A stretch of DNA of 61,462 nt from DATFYM01 sp035315065 (GCA_035315065.1 DATFYM010000050.1:1-61462); one strand, 5' to 3'; numbered from the stretch's first letter, positions 1 to 8,877 are shown. Numbers and translations: made by a program. Notes: generated by a model from the sequence alone, not told the origin.

Positions 1-46
1 CCGCCGACGAGCTGTTGACGCCACAGACTCCATCCTTCCTGTCGCT

Positions 47-147
47 CCACGCCTTCGGCGTGGGTCCACGCCTTCGGCGTGGGATGATAACGTCCCTGCC
101 TCCAGACTGACCTGCTACGGCACGCCTTCGGCGTGGATGATAATGTC
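47..147. repeat. Three UUCG-type palindromic hairpins
   Basis: CCACGCCTTCGGCGTGG (arms of 7, three-base loop) occurs at 47-63 and 66-82, and a slightly shorter copy lies at 121-135. The second and third copies are both followed by a GATGATAA-type tail, so the repeat unit is larger than the hairpin. No gene is evident in 1-200. It could be a terminator-like or dispersed repeat; function unknown. Confidence 0.6.
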
Positions 148-203
148 GTTTCTCTCCCACTCTAAATCCTGTTCCAAAAATGCTGTCCTCAATGGGGGTC
201 ACT

Positions 204-645
204 TCAACCGAGCATTACTGGGTCACTCTTGGCGAGCGCCGAAGCCCAGGGCCTGGCGCGTGTTCATCACCGCGTCGTCCAGGCGAATGGGAAAGAGAAC
301 TAGCTTCCCGGACTGATTCCGCTCCTTTTCGAGCGCCGCCTCCACCTCTTCCTCCACCCACGGGCTGGCGAGGGAATGCTCCGTCAGGATCACCATCAGC
401 TTGTCGTAGACGCGAATCGACTCATCGATGCGCGTGCGGAACTTGTCCCCGATCTTCAGGTCCTCGGGCGCAAACCAGCAGCGCACGCCGCTCTGTTGCA
501 GGTCGGCGTGCAGACGCCGCGCGAAATCGTCGTCCTGGGCTCGAATAGCTGATGAAGCACGAATAGAACTCGATCTTGCCCGCGAGCGACTTCATGTAAA
601 CGATGCATTCCTTGGGGACACCCGCCCGCCGATTTTCTGAAAGCT
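204..645 (-). pseudogene. TIR-domain protein, frameshifted remnant
   Basis: Two pieces in different frames join into one TIR domain. The upstream piece reads KIEFYSCFISYSS, the typical first strand of a TIR_2 domain. The downstream piece reads RCWFAPEDLKIGDKF, then a WVEEEVEAALEKE helix, then FPIRLDDAV. The switch needs removal of one base in the G run near 537-539. A second one-base excess near 246-250 interrupts the C-terminal QAW motif. If both are corrected, the reading frame ends at the stop at 204-206, shorter than usual for this family. TIR domains of this kind are often NAD-cleaving effectors of bacterial defence. It lies next to a restriction/GHKL island. Either a decayed gene or two sequencing errors in homopolymers. 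The upstream limit is uncertain. Confidence 0.65.
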
Positions 646-667
646 GGGTGACTCCGCTCCTGAACGA

Positions 668-1369
668 TCATGGCTTTTTGCGGCGCCATCTCCCTGCGTC
701 GTCCGTTTCATACCTTGAGCCGGCTCTCGCATCAGAGTCGATCCACGGCATACCTTTGACATGTCCGCGGATTAGCGTGCCAAACTGAGACTCCACCAGG
801 AAACGCTCAGCCCGCTCAAGTCCATAAACACTGACTAACACACAAGCTAGTAGGCTTATCTCATCTTCAACGTAGAGAACAAGGCACGGCTGGGTTTCTG
901 GCACCCATGGTTGGAACCCGGTTGGCAAAGTAAGGCCGTTAAGCGGCGGCATCAATTGGGCGTGGTAGTACTTGTGATCGTGGTTTGATTCGGGAGTCTC
1001 GAACCTGAGTCCGAAGGCGTGGAGTTGGCTATTGTGGATACGGAACAGCGTCAACCTTAGTCTTAGCTCCGGGACCCTCTTGCCGAAGTCGTATTTGACT
1101 GCCATTACCGGCAGCATCTTCTCCGTTTCTAACACCGGCTCAAGGAAAATGTACCGATTTTCTGAGGTGGAGAAGGTTTGCGGGCTACTTCCAAGAACGC
1201 CGTCGAGTTCATCTTCCTCGTATGCTGGACAGAGCCCAGCGACTCGCGCGATGAGATCTGCACTGTCGCCGGTCGCCTCGGAGCGCCACATTGAATGCAA
1301 GTGCGTGAGCTGAACTAGCGTCTGCCGTAACACAGATTGCCGATGTGTGGTCGTTTTCCCTTTACTCAT
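668..1369 (-). CDS. Unknown protein, third gene of GHKL/receiver operon
   Basis: A 233-residue protein that I cannot place in a named family. It is soluble, with no signal peptide or membrane segment. A run around residues 130-190 carries DHKYYHAQLM, a proline-rich stretch and PETQPCLVLYVEDEISLLAC, which looks like a conserved core. The C-terminus is strongly charged. It starts two bases after the stop of the receiver-like gene and is therefore almost certainly translated from the same mRNA as the GHKL ATPase. By position it could be the effector or a specificity/adaptor subunit of that system; this is inference from gene order only. Confidence 0.75.
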   Translation of the reverse strand: MSKGKTTTHRQSVLRQTLVQLTHLHSMWRSEATGDSADLIARVAGLCPAYEEDELDGVLGSSPQTFSTSENRYIFLEPVLETEKMLPVMAVKYDFGKRVPELRLRLTLFRIHNSQLHAFGLRFETPESNHDHKYYHAQLMPPLNGLTLPTGFQPWVPETQPCLVLYVEDEISLLACVLVSVYGLERAERFLVESQFGTLIRGHVKGMPWIDSDARAGSRYETDDAGRWRRKKP

Positions 1370-1371
1370 GG

Positions 1372-2592
1372 CTAGAACGAAAAGCGTACCGCAGGATTGT
1401 AATCGACCCCTTTGGACACTTTCTTGCCCTCTTTAGAGGCGTGATCGATCACGAAGCGGCGCACGAAAGACGACGGTAGATCAGCGACGAATTCACGAGC
1501 CGCTTCACGAGGCATGAATTGAGAGGTGTCCTCGCAGAATACGAAATCAACCTCCTCCTTTGAGAAAGGATCGGCGATCTCTCTGATCTGTTCCAAGTTA
1601 ACGAGCTTCTTCCAGAACCAGGCTGGGCGAGAGACCCAGTCAGGCTGGCTAAATCGAACGTCCTTGTTTTTTGGGATATTCACCTCACTGTTTCCATTGG
1701 CGAATGAGGCCGTCTTGTTCCATGCTGCTACGTTCTTACGGTCCCCCTTTAGAAGACTTGGGTATCGAGATATGAGGTGGGGTGCATCCACAAGAATATC
1801 CTGGCCGGCAAAAACGAGGCGCTCTAACCATTTCCATAGGCGGGCCGCAGCAATCCGAGCTATGGACTCGGAATTAGGAGCCACGTCTTTGGGCCGCAAA
1901 CCATTGCCCGATTCCGAAACGAAGGCCCTGAATGTAGTGTCCTCGGGTGCTTCGTTAGGTCCTAGGAATTCGCGCGTTGAGCATGGCAGCGTGGCTATTA
2001 CTTCGTCTTTAAAACCCAAATATGGGAGGACTTGTTTCTCAAGCGCCCGCGAAAGGGAGAGGTTCCTTACGCGGCGCTCGAAGGCATGATAGGCCATCGG
2101 TAGCACAGGCCAGTACCATGGCCTAAAACCGGTCTCCTTTCCACACCATGTCTCGCCCCAAAGTCCCGGGTTCGCAAGTTGCTCGCTTCCGATGTTGAGG
2201 TCAGCGTAAGACTCGGGGTGCCCCCTCAGCGTCAGATCAAAGTAATTGGTGCCAAACTGGTTGAGCCCAATGATTAAGCCACAGCGCGAGTAACACCGGC
2301 AGAGGTAGGCGACATCTTCCCCTGTAATGTAAGAGTCGGGTTTCAGCAGGTCGTAATCGACCACCACAATCTGGGCAGTGTCGAACAGGTTGGCTTCCTC
2401 GGTCCGAAAGGCTTTCTTTCCTTTCCGTGCCGCTTGGCGGCGATTGTCAAGACCTGCTGTCCCCTCGAAGAATCTCTCAGGGGCCACCGCCTCGGCCTTA
2501 AAATCCGGTGGGCACACGCCGTTGACTTTATCGCTCCATCGTTTAGCGTCCTCCATATCATCATCACAAACGAGAATGGTCTTCTTCGTCAT
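1372..2592 (-). CDS. Receiver-like domain protein of a GHKL-ATPase conflict operon
   Basis: I choose the ATG at 2592 because it makes an ATGA overlap with the stop of the upstream GHKL gene. The N-terminus TILVCDDD (Asp10-12) and the strand IVVVDYDLL (Asp79) match the acidic pocket and phosphoacceptor strand of a response-regulator receiver. The segment between them is longer than in a CheY-like domain. The later Thr/Ser and Lys positions of a classical receiver are not evident; the region reads GLIIGLNQFG. The remaining ~270 residues have no DNA-binding or output domain I recognise. A diverged receiver tied to an ATPase with a histidine-kinase-like C-terminus suggests a phosphorelay or a mimic of one. 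Receiver assignment moderately sure, output function unknown. Confidence 0.75.
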   Translation of the reverse strand: MTKKTILVCDDDMEDAKRWSDKVNGVCPPDFKAEAVAPERFFEGTAGLDNRRQAARKGKKAFRTEEANLFDTAQIVVVDYDLLKPDSYITGEDVAYLCRCYSRCGLIIGLNQFGTNYFDLTLRGHPESYADLNIGSEQLANPGLWGETWCGKETGFRPWYWPVLPMAYHAFERRVRNLSLSRALEKQVLPYLGFKDEVIATLPCSTREFLGPNEAPEDTTFRAFVSESGNGLRPKDVAPNSESIARIAAARLWKWLERLVFAGQDILVDAPHLISRYPSLLKGDRKNVAAWNKTASFANGNSEVNIPKNKDVRFSQPDWVSRPAWFWKKLVNLEQIREIADPFSKEEVDFVFCEDTSQFMPREAAREFVADLPSSFVRRFVIDHASKEGKKVSKGVDYNPAVRFSF

Positions 2593-4751
2593 TGTGCCTC
2601 GCTCCACGAAAGCTTGAAAGCCGTACTGAACCCAGCGCTTGGCTCAACGAACCCGACCCTGCAGTTGAGCTCCTGGGCGATCATTCGAACGATGGTAAGG
2701 CCCAGCCCTGTGCCCCCAAGGCCCATTGATCGTCTTTGAGGGGAAAGCTGGAGTTTCCGGACAAAGGGTTTGAATAACTCCTCTGCCGTTGCGAGATTGA
2801 CACCTATGCCCGTATCCTGGACAAGGATAGCTCGCGTTTTGTGTTGCTGTTCCGAATTCACAATGATACGCTTTTCATCTGCGTCAAGAAGAGCATTCGC
2901 AGCGTTCAGAAACACGTTTTGAAAGATGGCACTCCATTCTGCAAATGTACCCTTAGGAAGACGCAGAGCTTTATCGACGCCCGGTGTTTCGATGTCAACG
3001 CCCCGTAGTAACACCTGTATCTGTTCCTTGACCTCATCGACCACAAATCGAGCCCTGAAGCGGTCCCTTCGAGTCCTGTTTTCCTCATCCATCAAAGGAG
3101 CGAATAATGCTCGTGTATGGCGTGCTCGCTCCAGCCACTCTTCAAGGCGGCCTATGGCTTCCGTCAGGTGTTCCTGCGTCGACTGATTTGGAGCGTGGAT
3201 CTTCTTGAGTTCGTTAGAAATGTCTTCAAGAAGCTTGAATTGCTTGTACACCTCATGCTCGTAAGACAACGCCGATATGCCCGCTGTGGCCAGTGCACCA
3301 AGTAATCCAATCCGCCCTGTCACTGCTTCCGCTTCGGCCTCGCTAGCTCGAATTGCTCCTTGAACCTCAGCCTCCAACTTTTCAAAGGCTGTTTCATCGA
3401 TATCATTTCGGTACGAAGCGAGAACCTGCTCGACCCGAGCGAACTGATCACCCAGCCTCTCGACGGGACGCCTGGCTTCTGTCGCCTTGAACGCTCGTTT
3501 TGCTTCTTCCATCGCATAGAAGTCAAGGGCCCATCTCACCGCTTTCCTGAGGGTCTCGAACGATTTGTTATCCGCGAGTCGATCGCGGGTGACTTGTATC
3601 TTCAGGTAATCTTCGCGATCGGAGCCTTTCGATTCCCGTTCCTTGGCCGTATTCACGTGAACGATCCCTAGTATGCGGCTCTGCGTGGGCAGAAAATTCA
3701 TTCCTCCAGAGACTTGAAGATCCTCCGGCAGGAGCTGGGATGCCGACAGCCTATGCGAATGATCCATCTCAATTCCAAGCCAGTCGGTGTCCGGCCCGTA
3801 GTATGGGAGATGAAACCCCCCGTCGTAAACGTGGACTCCCGCGTACTCCTTGAGGTAATCCCTCGCCAAGCCCACCTTGATTCCGTGGGGTTGCTTGTGC
3901 AGTAAATGGTAAATGCGAATCTCGAATTCAAGCTGGTGCAATCGCCGGCTGGGGACTGGGTACTCCATCTTAATCTGCTCGGCATCGGAGAACTCCAACG
4001 ACAGAGCGATCTTGCTTGACATGGATTGACTATCACCAATCAACTTGCCCACTATGCGCGCGTTCCAGATATCGAGGAACGCGCGCATCTGATTGTTGAA
4101 TTCGCGAACCTCCTCCTCATTGGGGCTTTTCAGCGTTACCTTAAACGTCTTCTGCTCGTCGGTTGTCAAATCCGGGTTGGTCCGGAAGGGCGGTTGAAGC
4201 CACCATATGGCGCCTGCCAGCTCCCTGAAATCATCGGCCGTGAACTCCTCATTAAGTCCGGATATGATGATGCGCGTTCCCCAACGACTGTCCGCCGGAA
4301 AGGAAGCGTTCCGCGATTCCTCGGAATACTCAGCCACAGCCTTTGTGAGTTCGCCTGCCTTGACTGCCTGCTCCCAGTCAACCTCTGCAGATAGCTGAGT
4401 CCCAAGTCTCTTCCTGGAGACGGTTTCCATTTGGAGTTGCCTTCCCAAGAACTGGACAGCAAGGCGACCGACCCCTTTTGATCCACTCATGGGACGCTTA
4501 AGGTAACGGGAAAGGCGCTCTTCCTGCTTATGCGGGGTGCCAATACGCATCCAGAAGTTTTGAAACTCGGGAAAATTCATGCCGTGGCCGTTATCGGTTA
4601 TCTCGATTTTGTCGTCCCCGAACCTGATCAAGACGTTCGTGGCGTCGGCGTCGTAACTGTTTTTAACGAGCTCAGCCAGAGCGATATGCGGCCTTCCGAC
4701 AAGACGTTCGCCAAGCTCCTTCAACACCACGCTGAAGTAAATCTTTGGCAT
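2589..4751 (-). CDS. Two-module GHKL ATPase (Hsp90/MORC-like plus histidine-kinase-like)
   Basis: A 720-residue protein with two separate GHKL ATP-binding modules. The first has the N box ELVKN with Asp-Ala-Asp (residues 27-37), DNGHGM (53-58) and GSKGVGRLA (90-98), as in Hsp90/MutL/MORC-type ATPases. The second has an N box NVFLNAANALLDAD (612-625), DTGIGV (646-651) and GLGGTGLGL (677-685), the pattern of sensor histidine kinases. A helix with SYEHEV (His499) precedes it and could be a phosphoacceptor/dimerisation helix. There are no membrane segments, so it is a cytoplasmic sensor or machine. It is the first gene of a three-gene operon and is divergent from vsr. MORC-like GHKL ATPases are known partners of restriction-modification genes in predicted conflict systems. 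The combination with a receiver-like partner supports a signalling step. ATPase assignment is secure; role is inferred. Confidence 0.88.
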   Translation of the reverse strand: MPKIYFSVVLKELGERLVGRPHIALAELVKNSYDADATNVLIRFGDDKIEITDNGHGMNFPEFQNFWMRIGTPHKQEERLSRYLKRPMSGSKGVGRLAVQFLGRQLQMETVSRKRLGTQLSAEVDWEQAVKAGELTKAVAEYSEESRNASFPADSRWGTRIIISGLNEEFTADDFRELAGAIWWLQPPFRTNPDLTTDEQKTFKVTLKSPNEEEVREFNNQMRAFLDIWNARIVGKLIGDSQSMSSKIALSLEFSDAEQIKMEYPVPSRRLHQLEFEIRIYHLLHKQPHGIKVGLARDYLKEYAGVHVYDGGFHLPYYGPDTDWLGIEMDHSHRLSASQLLPEDLQVSGGMNFLPTQSRILGIVHVNTAKERESKGSDREDYLKIQVTRDRLADNKSFETLRKAVRWALDFYAMEEAKRAFKATEARRPVERLGDQFARVEQVLASYRNDIDETAFEKLEAEVQGAIRASEAEAEAVTGRIGLLGALATAGISALSYEHEVYKQFKLLEDISNELKKIHAPNQSTQEHLTEAIGRLEEWLERARHTRALFAPLMDEENRTRRDRFRARFVVDEVKEQIQVLLRGVDIETPGVDKALRLPKGTFAEWSAIFQNVFLNAANALLDADEKRIIVNSEQQHKTRAILVQDTGIGVNLATAEELFKPFVRKLQLSPQRRSMGLGGTGLGLTIVRMIAQELNCRVGFVEPSAGFSTAFKLSWSEAQ

Positions 4752-4924
4752 AATAAGAGGCGATGTCGGGTTTTCCTTGTCCCCGGCAATATTCCCTACT
4801 GGTGAATAACGCTGGATGCAGAACCAGCGATCAATTACAGACCGGAGCAGAACCCCAGTTCGTGTAAAGTATAGCAGACGGCGCCAGAGAACGACGTTCT
4901 TTCGGAAGCCGCAAGGCCAGTATA

Positions 4925-5350
4925 ATGAAGCACCTTGTCACGTCACCAGAGCGATCCGAACTCATGGCGGGGATCCGGCAGAGGGGGTCGGCCCCAGAAC
5001 TCGTAGTGCGCTCGATCTTGCGGCGGCAAAAGCATGGGTTCAAAGTGAACGCTAAAGGACTCCCCGGGTCGCCCGACATCTACAATCCCCTGACCAAGCG
5101 CGCCGTTTTCGTCCATGGCTGCTTCTGGCACCGCCACCCAGGGTGTCTAGCGTGCACGATCCCTAAGGCGCACCGGGATTTCTGGCTAGAGAAGTTCCGG
5201 CAGAATGTTGACCGCGACAAGCGAAAGGTCCGGCAGCTACGGCGGCTCGGGTATCACGTCCTGACAGTGTGGGAGTGCCAGGTGAAATCTCTCTCAAAAC
5301 TTGTTAAACTAGAAAGGCGGTTAGACCACTTTTTCGGGAGCAACGGTTGA
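4925..5350 (+). CDS. vsr: Very short patch repair endonuclease
   Basis: A 141-residue Vsr-family nickase. Vsr cuts 5' of the T in T:G mismatches created by deamination of 5-methylcytosine, so repair restores C:G at methylase sites. The fold signature is complete: APE (Glu25), GSPDIY (Asp51), FVHGCFWHRH (His64, His69) and the zinc-binding pattern HPGC-x2-C. These positions coincide with the E. coli Vsr active-site numbering I recall. FW-x2-KF-x2-N and WEC follow as expected. Its stop overlaps the start of the adjacent C5 methyltransferase, the usual arrangement. Intact and of normal length. Confidence 0.95.
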   Translation: MKHLVTSPERSELMAGIRQRGSAPELVVRSILRRQKHGFKVNAKGLPGSPDIYNPLTKRAVFVHGCFWHRHPGCLACTIPKAHRDFWLEKFRQNVDRDKRKVRQLRRLGYHVLTVWECQVKSLSKLVKLERRLDHFFGSNG

Positions 5351-6702
5351 GGATCGCTTCGGGCATCAAACCGCGACCCGCTGGAAAACAAGCTCGCTTC
5401 TCCCCGCCACGAGAGACCAAAGCGGCGCATTCAAGCTATACGCAAACGCGAGAGCCACCCCCAGAGATCTTTTCCCTTTCAGGAGACGGTTTAAAAATCT
5501 ATCGCACCGTTAACACGAGCAAGGGGGATTCCTGCACTACGGCGTTCGAGCTCAAGAATCGTCTTCAGAGTACTAATTTTACAAGCGCTACGCTATCGAC
5601 GTTCGCCGACCAGACCTTTCTGCGGTCCACCGAATGGCCAGCGCAGACCGACACTAAGAAAGAGGTTCGTACGGCCGACGTTTTCAGCGGCTGCGGGGCA
5701 ATGTCGCTTGGCGTCTGGGAGGCGTGCCGCGCAATCGGGAAACGGATGCAATCGGTTCTAGCTGTTGACTCCGACCCGCACGCTCTGAAGGTCTTCAAGA
5801 GCAACTTTCCAACCTCGACAACGAAACCAGAGGACATCAGGCGGCTCTTGGACTCTCCGTTTGGTGCTCCGCCGTCCCACGGCGAAAAAGAACTCGCCGA
5901 ATTGAGCGGGCACATCGATGTCTTGCTCGGCGGACCGCCATGCCAGGGGCACAGCGACCTTAACAACCACACTCGGCGAAAGGACCCAAAGAATGGTCTG
6001 TATGAGAGGATGGCGAGGTTCGCGGAGCTCACGCTTCCAACGCACATAGTCATCGAGAACGTTCCGGCCGTACTACATGATCAGGGCAAGATTGTGGATG
6101 AAACGATTTCGGAATTGGAGGGACTTGGGTACAATTTGGATCATCAGGTCGTAGAGCTTTCTTCGCTCGGAGTGCCACAGCGCCGCCGCCGCCACGTCCT
6201 CGTAGCTTCCCGTGACCATGAAATAGACTTGGCCGCAATCATCGCGAAGTACGAGCGCAGCGACCGGGCAGTTGGATGGGCCATTTCAGATCTCCAAAGG
6301 AACGGCGTCCGAGGTGTCTTTAACACTCCTTCCGCCCCAACGGCCAAGAGCCTCAAGCGCATCGAGTACTTGTTCGCTCACGACTGTTACGATCTGCCAG
6401 ACACTCATCGACCGGATTGTCATCGCCTCTACGAGCACACGTATCGTTCGGTTTACGGCCGACTGCGTTGGCACCGGCCCGCGCAGACAATCACCACCGG
6501 CTTTGGCTGCATGGGTCAGGGTCGGTTCGTGCATCCAAAGCAGAAGCGCACGATTACCCCTCATGAAGCGGCGCGCCTTCAATTCATCCCCGACTTCTTC
6601 ACTTTCAAAGAAGTGGAATCCCGCACGGTAATCGCGCAGCTTATTGGAAACGCGGTGCCGCCGAAGCTGACTTATGTGATTGCGCTAGAATTGTTGCGAT
6701 AA
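5347..6702 (+). CDS. DNA (cytosine-5-)-methyltransferase
   Basis: Transfers a methyl group from S-adenosylmethionine to C5 of cytosine in a specific DNA sequence. Motif I is FSGCG (residues 113-117), motif IV is GGPPCQG with catalytic Cys199, motif VI is IENVP, motif VIII is QRRRRHVLVA, and motif X near the end is GNAVPP. The target-recognition region lies between VIII and X. The assigned start is a TTG in a TTGA overlap with the vsr stop. The first ~108 residues before motif I show no family match to my eye, so the true start could be further in. Its natural partner nuclease is probably the broken PaeR7I-type gene downstream, but that pairing is not proven: PaeR7I itself is paired with an adenine methylase. 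Confidence 0.92.
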   Translation: MRIASGIKPRPAGKQARFSPPRETKAAHSSYTQTREPPPEIFSLSGDGLKIYRTVNTSKGDSCTTAFELKNRLQSTNFTSATLSTFADQTFLRSTEWPAQTDTKKEVRTADVFSGCGAMSLGVWEACRAIGKRMQSVLAVDSDPHALKVFKSNFPTSTTKPEDIRRLLDSPFGAPPSHGEKELAELSGHIDVLLGGPPCQGHSDLNNHTRRKDPKNGLYERMARFAELTLPTHIVIENVPAVLHDQGKIVDETISELEGLGYNLDHQVVELSSLGVPQRRRRHVLVASRDHEIDLAAIIAKYERSDRAVGWAISDLQRNGVRGVFNTPSAPTAKSLKRIEYLFAHDCYDLPDTHRPDCHRLYEHTYRSVYGRLRWHRPAQTITTGFGCMGQGRFVHPKQKRTITPHEAARLQFIPDFFTFKEVESRTVIAQLIGNAVPPKLTYVIALELLR

Positions 6703-6765
6703 CCGATGGGATATTCGCGTGCTACCGGGCACGTGGGCCATTGGTCCTGCCCCGCTTTCCGCTTT

Positions 6766-6935
6766 CTAGCGTTCGGCCCCGCAAGGCTTCGGGGTGCGAA
6801 TTCGCAGCACCGCGTGGACCTGTTCCCGGGTTACCTCGAACTCATCCATCACTTCGTCAACACTCATGCGGGCGTCAAGGTTCCCCCAGATGATCGACAC
6901 CGGCCATACAGGCGTCGCGCAGACCCATGCGCCCC
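6766..6935 (-). pseudogene. DUF433 remnant, copy 1
   Basis: On the minus strand the frame ending at the stop at 6766 reads VSIIWGNLDARMSVDEVMD, then VTREQVHAVLRI. This is the central and C-terminal part of a DUF433 antitoxin-like winged-helix domain. No start codon or intact N-terminal strand is visible in the same frame. A shorter sister fragment lies on the other side of the restriction-endonuclease remnant. Confidence 0.6.
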
Positions 6936-7019
6936 CGGGCCTTGCCGAGGACCCTTTCGACAGCGAAGCATTTCGGAGCAGCGAGGCGTCGCGGTCGAGC
7001 GCTCCCCCAACCAGCGACC

Positions 7020-7669
7020 TTCAGCATAGGCTCCGAACTGCCGCCGGGTCAGGGGCTCGCTCGGCCGTGACCGGCGGGGCGCAGATGAACGGCTTCAATC
7101 TGGTGCGTGACGTTCTCTGCGGAAGCGGCCTTCCCAAGGCGCATGTTTACTGCGAAAAATACCTGGAGCTTCCGGGTTGGTACAGACCGGAGAAGAAATG
7201 GGACCTGCTTATCGTCTCCGAAGGCAAGCTGCTGGCCGGGATCGAATTCAAATCCCAGGTGGGCTCTTTCGGCAACAACTACAACAATCGCACCGAGGAA
7301 GCCATTGGGAGCGCCACCGACATTTGAGCCGCTTACCGGGAGGGAGCTTTCAAACCGTCTGCGCGCCCTTGGCTCGGGTATTTGATGCTGCTCAAGGAAG
7401 CGCCGGCGTCCGTTAGTCCGGTGCGGGCTCGAGAGCCGCACTTTCACGTGTTCCCGGAGTTTAGGGCGGCGTCCTACGCCAACCGGTACGAGATTCTTAT
7501 CACGAAGCTCGTCCGCGAGCGGCTGTATGATGCCGGTTGCTTTCTAATATCGAATTCCGTCCGTGGAGCGCGAGGGGATTACCGGGAGCCGGCAGCAGAA
7601 CTCGGCTTTGAGAACTTCATTGGGTCCTTGACGGCAAAAGCGGTCGCGGTGGCGAAGATCAATAAGTAG
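7020..7669 (+). pseudogene. PaeR7I/XhoI-family type II restriction endonuclease, disrupted
   Basis: The frame reads ARSAVTGGAQMNGF, LPGWYRPEKKWDLL, GIEFKSQVGSFGNNYNNR and then EEAIGSATDI, the hallmark core of the PaeR7I/XhoI restriction endonuclease family. The E-x-K of EFKSQ is the catalytic pair. An in-frame TGA at 7325-7327 follows, at a position where the family has tryptophan. Reading continues in the same frame after it: AAYREGAF, PWLGYLML, PHFHVFPEF, ASYANRYEILITKLVRERLY, to a stop at 7667-7669. So one TGG-to-TGA change truncates an otherwise recognisable enzyme. The N-terminus upstream of about 7020 is also not recognisable. Read as a recently inactivated restriction gene next to surviving vsr and methylase. 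Confidence 0.85.
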
Positions 7670-7689
7670 AGGCTAAAACAGGGGTTCTG

Positions 7690-7830
7690 TCGAGGCGGCG
7701 GGCCACGAATCCCAGCACCGCGTGGACCCGTTCGCGGGTTACGTCGAACCGCTCCGTCCATGCCGGCCTCCAAGTTCCGGAAGGGTCATTTAGGATGATC
7801 GACGCCGACCACGCGGGAGCAGTAGCGGCG
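7690..7830 (-). pseudogene. DUF433 remnant, copy 2
   Basis: The minus strand encodes ASIILND followed, after a degraded stretch, by RFDVTRERVHAVLGFVARRL, the C-terminal recognition helix region of a DUF433 protein. The DNA around the helix (CAGCACCGCGTGGAC on the plus strand) is nearly the same as in the copy at 6766-6935. The two fragments flank the dead restriction endonuclease in the same orientation. Confidence 0.55.
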
Positions 7831-8639
7831 AGTTTACCTCCCCAAATGGCGGCGTAAAGCCGCCTCGACATCAGAATTGATCCGCGACGCACGCGGATGG
7901 CGCGCTGCACCCATGCTGCGCTGACCTTGCCGGGGATGCTCTCGCGGGCTGGGCAATTGGGACCTGCGAAGCGCGGCGCTTGGGCTACCCTCGCAAAGCT
8001 CCGGCAGGGGCTGCACCTCACGCCCTGGGCTACTCTCTACCGCCCCTCCGGGGCTTCACGTCACTGTATTTACGAAAAGCGGTATTAAGTAACGTAATGC
8101 CGCCCCTGCCGGGGCTGAAGCTACCGGCCCGATTCCCCAGATGGTAGAGTAGCCACAAGATAATTAGCTTGACAGATACGCGACCCCTGGATTATCCTAA
8201 GCTAGACGGCTTCGACGCGCGACGGAATGAGTAGCCTCGGGCGAGCGTACGCTCGGGGACCGGGGCTTCGCCAACGAGGCGGGCCCCGTTCGCGGGGCGA
8301 TCGCGATCCCGGGACGCCGAGCTGTTGCGGCTGAGAAGGATGTCAGCAACATGCTGTGGCAGGAGAGGATGCTGGAATTGGAATACCAGTTGAAGCTGGA
8401 GCAGTTGTCGCCGCGGCGGCGCGCCAAGGCGACCGGGGTAACGGACTTCAACCCCGCGCCGGTTGCCGCGCTAGATCAATTGGCGGCCGGGTGCGGGTCA
8501 GCGGGGGCGACGCCCGGGACGACCGCCATCGATGGGGGACTGCGCCAGGAAGCCGCTTTATGGTTATAATTATGGTATATCCGAGAACATTATCAGTGGG
8601 AGTTAATCGCCAATTCCCACCACCCCCGTGGGACCTTGG

Positions 8640-8820
8640 CGCGAAGCCAGTATTGCAAACAAAGGGGAATACAGGAAGGCAAGCTTGTTTTGAGGCGTTT
8701 TTCAGGCTACCAAATCGTACCAAATTTTACCATTTTTTACCAAAAACGTGCAGCGAACCGGCACGAAGGTGGCAGATAAGGGCAGATAACGGGGGGTTTT
8801 CGCGACCGATTTTATTAAAC
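8640..8820. repeat. Diverged direct repeat, left copy
   Basis: A segment containing CCATTTTTTACCAAAAACGT, GTGCAG, a GGCAGATAA block and TTTCGCGACCGATTTTA. It is matched in order by 9495-9690 with many substitutions. Both copies also share a GAGGC(A/G)TTTTTCA block. The copies lie about 0.8 kb apart and bracket the tandem array at 9056-9480. Confidence 0.5.
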
Positions 8821-8877
8821 CGTGTCAAGTCCGGCGGGTCGTGTCAAGCTGTGATCGGCGCTCTTCGTAATTGCGAA

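Noticed and set aside
6706..7029. Open frame after the methylase as a separate gene
   Set aside because: Its sequence is antisense to the DUF433 remnant and carries no motif.
7325..7327. In-frame TGA in the PaeR7I-type gene as a second selenocysteine codon
   Set aside because: The family has tryptophan, not cysteine, at this position, the residue is not a redox centre, and the N-terminus is also degraded. A nonsense change fits better.
8351..8569. Possible small gene encoding MLWQERMLELEY
   Set aside because: Residues look coding-like for ~25 positions, but the frame has no clear start, no family and runs into repeat DNA. Kept only as a remark in the gap entry.
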